6,401 nucleotides of DNA from Syntrophomonadaceae bacterium (GTDB taxonomy: Bacteria; Bacillota; Dethiobacteria; DTU022). Below, in pieces: positions 1 to 5,412 of this stretch; position 1 is the first letter of the stretch, and every line of letters begins with the position of its first letter. The stretch covers positions 1 through 6,401 of the forward strand of contig SLHT01000056.1 in the NCBI GenBank assembly GCA_007136055.1, written 5' to 3'. The position numbers and the translations under genes were made by a program. The notes under the pieces were generated by a model, which worked only from the letters and a program-made list of their open reading frames with translations, had not been told where the DNA came from and made no database searches.

Positions 1-1
1 T

Positions 2-649
2 TACCGCCTGGAAGTACAGGTTGACGGCAGCGAACCAAACAGTGACAACCTGTCAGCAGAAATTTTGATCGCCGCTAAAGAGTTCCTGACTTCGCGTTTC
101 AGTATGCCGGCAAGCCGGACTGCGGGTTGGACGGCAGAGCGCCTGGCTGAAGACCGCGATAAAGTGCGCCGGGCCCGCGAAACAACTGAGCCTTACCCCC
201 TGTGGCTTGAAAGGTTTATCACTCCCTTGGATGGGCAAATCACCTCCGAATACGGAGCGGTGAGAATTATCAATCAAAATCCGCCACGGAGACACTCCGG
301 AATAGATATAGCTGCTGACGAAGGCGAACCGATCATTGCCCCTAACCGCGGCATAGTCAGGCTGTCAGAGTTTCTGCTTTCCGGCGGACACACGATCATC
401 ATCGACCACGGGATGGACCTGTCCAGCACATACATGCATCTGCACTCGCTTGCAGTCGAAGCAGGTGATGCTGTTGAACGCGGTGAGAAAATCGGCACTG
501 TAGGCATGACCGGTTACGCTACCGGCCCCCACCTGCACTGGGAAGTAAATATCGGCCAGGTTCCGGTTAATCCGGACCAGCTGACGGATAATGAACTGCT
601 CTGGATTCCGCCCGCTTATGTTATGGAAAAAATTAAACGAGGTGAGTAA
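2..649 (+). CDS. M23-family (LytM-type) zinc metallopeptidase, 5'-truncated by the window edge
   Basis: The frame is open from base 2 to the TAA at 647-649, so the N-terminus, including any signal peptide, lies outside the window; the TTG at 65 is internal and not a credible start. The last ~130 residues form a complete M23 domain. The HxxxD motif has His at 293-295 and Asp at 305-307. The YxHL motif has His at 437-439. The GPHLHWEV motif has His at 530-532 and 536-538. By family precedent the first His, the Asp and the last His bind zinc and the other two His are catalytic, so the site looks intact and active. M23 enzymes cut peptide bonds in peptidoglycan outside the membrane. The upstream ~80 residues are charged and match no domain I recognise. 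The context is a tight pair with the aminotransferase 2 nt downstream. Family call is firm; substrate and cellular role (growth, division, sporulation) are unknown. Confidence 0.9.
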   Translation, partial: YRLEVQVDGSEPNSDNLSAEILIAAKEFLTSRFSMPASRTAGWTAERLAEDRDKVRRARETTEPYPLWLERFITPLDGQITSEYGAVRIINQNPPRRHSGIDIAADEGEPIIAPNRGIVRLSEFLLSGGHTIIIDHGMDLSSTYMHLHSLAVEAGDAVERGEKIGTVGMTGYATGPHLHWEVNIGQVPVNPDQLTDNELLWIPPAYVMEKIKRGE

Positions 650-651
650 AG

Positions 652-1842
652 ATGTTATCAAAGAAAGCACTTGGCATTAATCCTTCGCCAACCATGGCTA
701 TTGACAGCAAGGCCAAGGATATGAAAAGCCGGGGTATCGATGTAATCGGCTTCGGAGCAGGCGAACCTGATTTTGATACTCCCCTGCACATCAGGGAAGC
801 TGCGATCAAGGCAATCAATGAAGGCCATACCCGCTACACACCGGCAGCAGGCACTCCTGAACTTAAAGAAGCAATTGCCGTTAAGTTAAAAGCCGAAAAC
901 GGTCTGGAATACAATCCGGCACAGATTGTTGTCAGCAACGGAGCCAAGCATGCCCTGAGTAATGTATTTACAGCCCTGCTCAACCCGGGAGATGAGGTTA
1001 TGATTCCTGTGCCTTACTGGGTCACATACCCTGAGCTGATCAGTTTAAACGACGGCACACCCGTGCCGATAGAAACAAGTGAGGATAACCAATTCAAGGT
1101 CAGCCCGGCCGAGCTGGATAAAGCTTTCAACAGCAAGTGCAAGGCCCTTGTCTTAAACAGTCCTTGCAACCCCACCGGCCAGATCTATAGTAAAGAGGAA
1201 CTGAAAGTAATTGCCGATTTTTGCTGCGAACGAAACATTTACATTATTTCTGATGAAATATATGAACACCTGATCTACGGCAGCTACAGCCATACCAGTA
1301 TCGCTTCCTTTAGTGAAAAGGCCAAAGATTTAACGATCGTAGTAAACGGCGTTTCAAAAAGCTATGCCATGACCGGCTGGCGGATCGGTTACGCTGCGTC
1401 AGCTCCTGGTCTGGCCAAAGTTATGGCCGGCATCCAAAGCCATACAGCATCGAACCCCAACTCGATCGCCCAAAAAGCAGCTTTGGCCGGATTACGAGGC
1501 CCCCAGGACTGTGTCGAAGAAATGCGTGTCGCTTTTGACGAACGCCGCAGGTATATGTATGATCAAATCAAGGCTGTCCCTTTCCTAGATGCCCTTGAGC
1601 CACAGGGAACTTTCTATATGTTCGTCAGTGTGGCGGAAACGATAGGCAAGTCGTTTAAGGGACAGAAAGTATACGGAAGCGATGATTTTGCAGGCCTGCT
1701 GCTGGAGAGCAGAAAAGTGGCCGTTGTTCCGGGCGCAGGTTTCGGTGCACCTGGTTATGTACGCCTCTCTTTTGCCACTTCAATGGACAATATAGTTGAG
1801 GGTTTAAATCGAATAGGAGCTTTTATCGGAGACCTGGAATAA
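652..1842 (+). CDS. aspB: Class I PLP-dependent aminotransferase, aspartate aminotransferase (AspB/AAT-Igamma) type
   Basis: This 396-residue protein has the usual length for bacterial subgroup Igamma aspartate aminotransferases, cytosolic enzymes that move the amino group of aspartate to 2-oxoglutarate. Visible fold-type I landmarks are PYW (Trp123, stacks on PLP), NPTG (Asn173), SDEIYE (Asp201 pairs with the PLP ring nitrogen, Tyr204), SKSYAMTGWR (Lys236 as Schiff-base lysine, Arg244 for phosphate) and YVRLSFA (Arg371 for the substrate alpha-carboxylate). The N-terminal PSPT segment (residues 11-14) and Lys99 in SNGAKHAL align with positions linked to dicarboxylate recognition in the Thermus-type enzymes. 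This favours aspartate, and possibly prephenate, over purely aromatic substrates. The ATG at 652 is supported by GAGGTGAG at 639-646 and lies 2 nt after the peptidase stop, so the two genes are probably co-transcribed. The sequence is intact. The symbol is by family similarity; broad specificity cannot be excluded. Confidence 0.9.
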   Translation: MLSKKALGINPSPTMAIDSKAKDMKSRGIDVIGFGAGEPDFDTPLHIREAAIKAINEGHTRYTPAAGTPELKEAIAVKLKAENGLEYNPAQIVVSNGAKHALSNVFTALLNPGDEVMIPVPYWVTYPELISLNDGTPVPIETSEDNQFKVSPAELDKAFNSKCKALVLNSPCNPTGQIYSKEELKVIADFCCERNIYIISDEIYEHLIYGSYSHTSIASFSEKAKDLTIVVNGVSKSYAMTGWRIGYAASAPGLAKVMAGIQSHTASNPNSIAQKAALAGLRGPQDCVEEMRVAFDERRRYMYDQIKAVPFLDALEPQGTFYMFVSVAETIGKSFKGQKVYGSDDFAGLLLESRKVAVVPGAGFGAPGYVRLSFATSMDNIVEGLNRIGAFIGDLE

Positions 1843-1968
1843 GCGGGAATCGTGGTATGGGAACCATGTCATGGGAATATTGACACGGAAAACGATCTAT
1901 GAGAACAGTACCAGGTGATACTCAGGCTGTATCCAGCGGACAGGGATCTACTCAAGGAGCTGGGTAAG

Positions 1969-2073
1969 ATGAAAAAGGTCCTAAAAAACGATATTTATTC
2001 GATGACAAGCAGGCTTGGACCCCGAATGTTTTCAAGTGGTGAAGATAAATTTTGTGAAAATACATTTAACTAA
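1969..2073 (+). CDS. Doubtful 34-residue ORF or remnant of a decayed gene
   Basis: An ATG at 1969 is preceded by AAGGAG at 1954-1959 with a 9-nt spacer, and the frame runs to TAA at 2071. The product is basic, starting MKKVLKND, with no signal peptide, membrane segment or recognisable motif. The same frame is open upstream to a TGA at 1900-1902. Read from 1903, it gives a more protein-like, amphipathic stretch including LRLYPADRDLLKELGKM. This could be the 3' end of a gene whose 5' part has been lost, or coincidence. A real small protein, a leader peptide for the following operon and a pseudogene tail all remain possible; I favour remnant or chance. Confidence 0.2.
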   Translation: MKKVLKNDIYSMTSRLGPRMFSSGEDKFCENTFN

Positions 2074-2087
2074 TATGCCCCGAAATT

Positions 2088-2094
2088 AGGAGGT
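2088..2094 (+). promoter_or_regulatory. Shine-Dalgarno AGGAGGT fixing the start of the fused oxidoreductase
   Basis: A consensus AGGAGGT ends 5 nt before the ATG at 2100. It makes that ATG the clear start, and the FAD-binding strand MYDIAIIGAG begins immediately, as is usual for this family. Confidence 0.85.
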
Positions 2095-2099
2095 GGCAG

Positions 2100-4892
2100 A
2101 TGTACGACATTGCCATAATTGGAGCAGGGATTATAGGAACTGCTATAGCCAGGGAACTATCGAAGTATAACTTGCAGGTGGTTTTGATCGAAAAGGATAG
2201 TGATGCCGCTAACGGAACGACCAAGGCCAACAGCGCCATCGTTCATGCCGGTTTCGATCCGGAACCCGGTTCTTTGAAGGCAAAGTTAAATCAGGAAGGC
2301 AACAGGTTGTTTGGGGATCTCTGCAGTGAACTAAATGTCCCCTTCCACCGGAACGGCTCGCTGGTAATTGCTTTTAGGGAAGAGGAACTTGAAACCCTGC
2401 AAAAGCTTTACGAACGGGGTCTTGAGAACAAGATTCCCGATCTGGAAATTGTGGGCAGTGATAGGCTGCACAGCTTAGAACCGGGCTTAAACGAGGATGC
2501 CTTAGGAGCCCTCTACGCTCCTACAGCGGGCATTACAGATCCCTACCTGCTGGCAATCGCCCTCGCTGAAAATGCTGTGGGAAACGGTGTCGACGTTAAA
2601 TTTGATTTTCCGGTCACTAGAATTGAAAAAAAAGAGGGACGGTTTTTGATCAGCTGCGGCGGAAAACAGGTTGAGGCAAAATATGTTGTTAATGCCGCCG
2701 GCCTTTATGCCGATAAAATTAATGAAATGGTCAACCCGCCATCTTTTAAAATCAAGCCCAGCCGCGGTGAATATTTTCTGCTCGACAAAAAAACGGGAAA
2801 ATATGCCAGACATGTTCTCTTCCCCTGCCCCACAAAGCTCGGTAAGGGGGTGCTGATTGCTTCGACTGCCCACGGCAACCTGATTATTGGACCAAATGCT
2901 GAAGCTGTTGAGTCAAAAGAGGCAACTGAAACAACCGCAGAAGGCCTCGATTACGTGCGCAGGAACGCCGAAAAACTGAAAAAAGGCCTTCCCTTTAACG
3001 AAGTGATCACCTCGTTCAGCGGGCTGAGGGCTAAAACTGATCACGCTGATTTTATTATCGAGGAGGCTGAACAATCACCGGGTTTTGTTAACGTGGCGGG
3101 AATCGACTCCCCCGGGCTGGCCGCCGCACCGGGTATTGCCCGTTATGTGGTTGACCTGCTGAAAGATATTTGCGGCCCCTTTGAGAAAAAGGACGCATTT
3201 AAAGCCCCGTCGAAAAACCATACCCCTTTTATGTCACTTGACACGGAAACAAAGGAAAAATTCATAAAAGACGACGCCCGCTTCGGGCGGATTATCTGCC
3301 GCTGTGAAAACATTACTGAAGGTGAAATCGTAAGGGCTATCCAGGGCCCCGTCGGGGCAAGAACAGTCGATGGCATTAAGAAACGAACCCGCCCCGGTGG
3401 CGGGCGCTGCCAGGGCGGTTTCTGCGGACCGCGGGTGATGCAGATTATTGCCCGGGAGTTAAATATTGAAATGACTGAAGTTAAAAAAGATAACCCCGGT
3501 TCATATATTTTAACCGGAACTACAAAGGGCAGAGCGGTAGGTCAGCGGGAAAGCGGTCCCGTCGGCAAGTGCCTCTCCCGGGACACAGGCCTGAAAATTG
3601 AAAGCGGTGTTAAAGAGAACTACGAACTGGTTGTAATTGGCGGAGGACCAGCCGGAATGGCAGCCGCGGTTGCGGCCAGGGAAAACGGAATTGAAGATAT
3701 CCTGATTATAGAAAGAGACCATGAACTTGGCGGTATTCTTCAGCAATGTATCCACAACGGTTTCGGACTGCACCAGTTTAAAGAAGAACTTACCGGGCCT
3801 GAATATGCTGAACGCTATATCGACCAGCTAAAAGAACTGGGCATCAGCTGTAAACTCGATACTATGGTCTTGTCGGTCGGAAAGGATCGCCAGATTACTT
3901 ATGTTAACACCAGTGACGGTCTGACTACAGTGCAGGCAAAAGCAATTGTGCTCGGCATGGGCTGCCGCGAAAGAACACGCGGCGCTATAAATATTCCCGG
4001 AACAAGACCGGCCGGAATTTTCTCGGCCGGCACCGCCCAACGCCTTGTTAACATTGAGGGTTACATGGTTGGACGGAAAGTTTTAGTTTTCGGTTCAGGC
4101 GATATCGGACTAATTATGGCCCGGCGTATCGTTTTAGAGGGCGGGGAAGTTGTTGCCGTCATCGAACGCAAGCCCTATTCCGAAGGCCTGGTCCGCAACT
4201 ACGTGCAGTGTGTTGAAGATTATGGTATTCCCATGCTGCTGCAGCACACTATTGTCGATATTAAAGGTAAAGATCGGGTAGAAAGCGTTACTATTGCCAA
4301 TACCGACTTGAATAAGGAGCCAATTGCAGGCACCCACCGTGAAGTGGAATGCGATACAATTCTATTCTCGCGGGGACTTATCCCTGAAAATGAACTTTCC
4401 AAGGGTGCAGGTGTAAAATTGGACGGTTCAACTGGCGGGCCGATCGTTAATGAGGCGATGGAAACCAGTATCGATGGTATCTTCGCCTGCGGTAACGTCG
4501 TCCATGTCCATGACCTGGTAGATTGGGTTTCCGACGAGAGCAGCAGGGCCGGCAAGGGCGCTTCTGAATACATTAAGCGACAGGAACAATCACTGAAACT
4601 GCAGGGTTTTACTTTCGAAACCAAGCCTCTTAACTCTATCAGCTATATTGTTCCGCATAAGGTGCGATCTTCACTGATTGATAAAACACTTGAACTCTAC
4701 ATGAGAGTTAGAGGAAACCACCAGGATGCTGAACTGGTTGTCAAGGCTGGAGAAACATTAGTTAAAACAGTAAAGAAAAAAGTGCTCACGCCCGGTGAAA
4801 TGATCAGCATCAAGATCAACAAGGCAGACCTGCCCACCAAGCCCTTTGAAGAGCTATCTGTAGAACTGTCAAAGGAGGATAAACAGCAATGA
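2100..4892 (+). CDS. Fused GlpA-like FAD dehydrogenase - BFD [2Fe-2S] - FAD/NAD(P) oxidoreductase (930 aa)
   Basis: Three modules are visible. Residues 1-370 form a DAO-type FAD enzyme like GlpA or L-2-hydroxyglutarate oxidase: GAGIIG at 8-13, Glu31 for the FAD ribose, KANSAIVHAG at 42-51 and SRGEYFLLD at 221-229. Residues 396-455 are a BFD-like [2Fe-2S] domain with Cys400, Cys402, Cys437 and Cys442. Residues 507-830 are a pyridine-nucleotide oxidoreductase: GGGPAG at 514-519, QQCIHNGFG around Cys550, a second Rossmann motif GSGDIG at 665-670 with Glu689 suggesting NAD, and DGIFACGN at 792-799. A ~90-residue C-terminal extension typical of this family follows. In clostridial relatives the halves are usually separate proteins of ~480 and ~420 residues. 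Residues 477-506 look like a linker, and no in-frame ATG, GTG or TTG occurs between Met458 and Met520, so separate translation of the second half is unlikely. Glycerol-3-phosphate is the likeliest substrate by family; other 2-hydroxy acids or amines (compare HcnBC and dye-linked proline dehydrogenase) are possible. No membrane segment is seen, so it is cytosolic or peripheral. Confidence 0.87.
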   Translation: MYDIAIIGAGIIGTAIARELSKYNLQVVLIEKDSDAANGTTKANSAIVHAGFDPEPGSLKAKLNQEGNRLFGDLCSELNVPFHRNGSLVIAFREEELETLQKLYERGLENKIPDLEIVGSDRLHSLEPGLNEDALGALYAPTAGITDPYLLAIALAENAVGNGVDVKFDFPVTRIEKKEGRFLISCGGKQVEAKYVVNAAGLYADKINEMVNPPSFKIKPSRGEYFLLDKKTGKYARHVLFPCPTKLGKGVLIASTAHGNLIIGPNAEAVESKEATETTAEGLDYVRRNAEKLKKGLPFNEVITSFSGLRAKTDHADFIIEEAEQSPGFVNVAGIDSPGLAAAPGIARYVVDLLKDICGPFEKKDAFKAPSKNHTPFMSLDTETKEKFIKDDARFGRIICRCENITEGEIVRAIQGPVGARTVDGIKKRTRPGGGRCQGGFCGPRVMQIIARELNIEMTEVKKDNPGSYILTGTTKGRAVGQRESGPVGKCLSRDTGLKIESGVKENYELVVIGGGPAGMAAAVAARENGIEDILIIERDHELGGILQQCIHNGFGLHQFKEELTGPEYAERYIDQLKELGISCKLDTMVLSVGKDRQITYVNTSDGLTTVQAKAIVLGMGCRERTRGAINIPGTRPAGIFSAGTAQRLVNIEGYMVGRKVLVFGSGDIGLIMARRIVLEGGEVVAVIERKPYSEGLVRNYVQCVEDYGIPMLLQHTIVDIKGKDRVESVTIANTDLNKEPIAGTHREVECDTILFSRGLIPENELSKGAGVKLDGSTGGPIVNEAMETSIDGIFACGNVVHVHDLVDWVSDESSRAGKGASEYIKRQEQSLKLQGFTFETKPLNSISYIVPHKVRSSLIDKTLELYMRVRGNHQDAELVVKAGETLVKTVKKKVLTPGEMISIKINKADLPTKPFEELSVELSKEDKQQ

Positions 4893-5263
4893 ATGAAAGT
4901 ACGACAAGAGAAATGATTTGCATCCTCTGCCCGCTTGGCTGCAAAATGCAGGTCAGCGAAAAGCCGGGGCAACCCGAAGATTTAAAGGTGCGCGGTATTC
5001 AATGCAAAGAGGGCAAAAAATATGCCTACGAGGAGTATAAAAATCCGACCCGCATCCTCACTTCAACGGTGGCAATTCACAATACTACCCTACCGCGGCT
5101 GCCGGTCAAAACCAGTAAGCCTCTGCCGAAAGGCTTGATTTATAAAGCCATGGATGAAATAAACAAGGTGGAGATTACCGGGCCTATCAAAGTCGGAACG
5201 GTGATCATTGAAAATTTACTGGGCACAGATATTGATATTGTCGCCACCCGCAGCCTGGGCTAG
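4889..5263 (+). CDS. DUF1667 family protein, putative Fe-S partner of the fused oxidoreductase
   Basis: This 124-residue protein has the composition and order of DUF1667 proteins, which typically follow the GlpA-like and NAD(FAD) dehydrogenase genes in clostridial operons. Cysteines at 11, 14 and 18 (CILCPLGC) plus Cys39 (GIQCKEG) give CxxCxxxC-x20-C. NPTRILTSTV follows at residues 52-61. The spacing resembles the N-terminal Fe4S4 domain of molybdopterin oxidoreductases, so cluster binding is a reasonable inference but unproven. There is no signal peptide or membrane helix. The ATG at 4889 overlaps the previous stop as ATGA, and AAAGGAGGA at 4871-4879 lies ~10 nt upstream. Translational coupling implies a defined ratio with the fusion and supports a shared complex. 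Its biochemical role is not known to me; electron transfer or cofactor assembly are the obvious guesses. Confidence 0.85.
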   Translation: MNESTTREMICILCPLGCKMQVSEKPGQPEDLKVRGIQCKEGKKYAYEEYKNPTRILTSTVAIHNTTLPRLPVKTSKPLPKGLIYKAMDEINKVEITGPIKVGTVIIENLLGTDIDIVATRSLG

Positions 5264-5270
5264 ATAACGA

Positions 5271-5286
5271 GGGGACAGGTTACCCC
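5271..5286 (+). terminator. Weak G/C hairpin after the DUF1667 gene, possible terminator or repeat fragment
   Basis: GGGG at 5271-5274 can pair with CCCC at 5283-5286 around an 8-nt loop, 7 nt after the DUF1667 stop. An alternative is the short palindrome GGTTACC at 5278-5284. No U-run follows directly (ATTTCCC), so intrinsic termination would be weak. The position at an operon end is the main argument. Confidence 0.3.
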
Positions 5287-5300
5287 ATTTCCCTGGTATC

Positions 5301-5320
5301 TTGTTTCAATTTTGAAGCAA
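5301..5320. repeat. Near-perfect 20-bp palindrome, candidate operator upstream of the catalase gene
   Basis: TTGTTTCAA at 5301-5309 is mirrored by TTGAAGCAA at 5312-5320 with a 2-nt centre and one mismatch, which becomes a G-U pair if read as RNA. A third, direct copy of the left arm, TTGTTCCAAT, lies at 5328-5337 (9 of 10 bases match 5301-5310). Three half-sites just upstream of the tentative catalase promoter fit a dimeric regulator site better than a terminator, because the stem is AT-rich and no U-tract follows. It does not fit the PerR or Fur consensus, and I cannot name the regulator. Confidence 0.45.
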
Positions 5321-5352
5321 TTAATATTTGTTCCAATAATAGGGCAGGAATC

Positions 5353-5381
5353 TTGATAGTAAGATAGAATTATAATATAGA
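5353..5381 (+). promoter_or_regulatory. Tentative sigma-A promoter for the catalase gene
   Basis: TTGATA at 5353-5358 matches the -35 consensus at 5 of 6 positions. The best -10 at 17 nt is TATAGA (5376-5381, 4 of 6). A perfect TATAAT at 5371-5376 is only 12 nt away, too close for this -35, and TAGAAT at 5378-5383 is 19 nt away. The whole stretch 5360-5392 is very AT-rich, so the exact -10 is uncertain, but a promoter somewhere here is likely. Confidence 0.4.
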
Positions 5382-5395
5382 ATAAAATATATCTC

Positions 5396-5404
5396 AAGGG
5401 AGGT
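5396..5404 (+). promoter_or_regulatory. Shine-Dalgarno AAGGGAGGT choosing the catalase start
   Basis: AAGGGAGGT ends 8 nt before the ATG at 5413 and would be 29 nt from the next in-frame ATG at 5434. The upstream ATG is therefore preferred, giving the lysine-rich start MKDKKKRM. Confidence 0.75.
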
Positions 5405-5412
5405 TCACGGTA

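Larger units (their letters stand above)
1843..2099 (+). other. 257-nt intergenic region, no confident element
   Basis: I see no tRNA, T-box motif, riboswitch core or U-tailed hairpin here. The first part contains a direct repeat of ATGGGAA (1857-1863 and 1871-1877) around a short CATG-rich palindrome, and a consensus-like TTGACA at 1880-1885 that has no -10 partner at usable distance. The last ~100 nt are AT-rich and lead to the strong Shine-Dalgarno of the oxidoreductase. A stop-free frame runs from 1903 to 2073 (see the small ORF entry). The region probably holds the promoter of the fusion gene, since transcription from the aminotransferase would have to cross it, but I could not identify one. 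Confidence 0.5.

Noticed and set aside
65..649. TTG at 65 as the real start of the M23 peptidase
   Set aside because: The frame is open to the left edge of the window without a stop and the upstream codons read as normal protein, so the gene simply begins outside.
1880..1908. TTGACA as the -35 box of a promoter for the fusion gene
   Set aside because: At 16-18 nt downstream there is only AGAACA, GAACAG or AACAGT, none of which is a credible -10, and it lies ~215 nt from the start codon.
2052..2076. TTGTGA ... TAATAT as a promoter immediately before the fusion gene
   Set aside because: The spacer is 13 nt, too short for a sigma-A promoter, and transcription would start very close to the Shine-Dalgarno.
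3609..3617. Separate start for the second oxidoreductase half near codon 504
   Set aside because: The codon is GTT, and no ATG, GTG or TTG is in frame between codons 459 and 519.
4220..4624. Antisense open frame of 134 codons inside the fusion gene (also 2502-2873 and 5950-6270)
   Set aside because: They lie opposite strongly conserved coding sequence, have no recognisable domain and are expected shadows of the sense codon usage.
5301..5330. Palindrome as an intrinsic terminator
   Set aside because: The stem is AT-rich, the loop would be very tight, and no uninterrupted U-run follows.
5370..5384. PerR box upstream of the catalase
   Set aside because: TTATAAT at 5370-5376 is a perfect left half, but the right half (TAGAATA) matches ATTATAA at only 2 of 7 positions; AT-rich chance is more likely.
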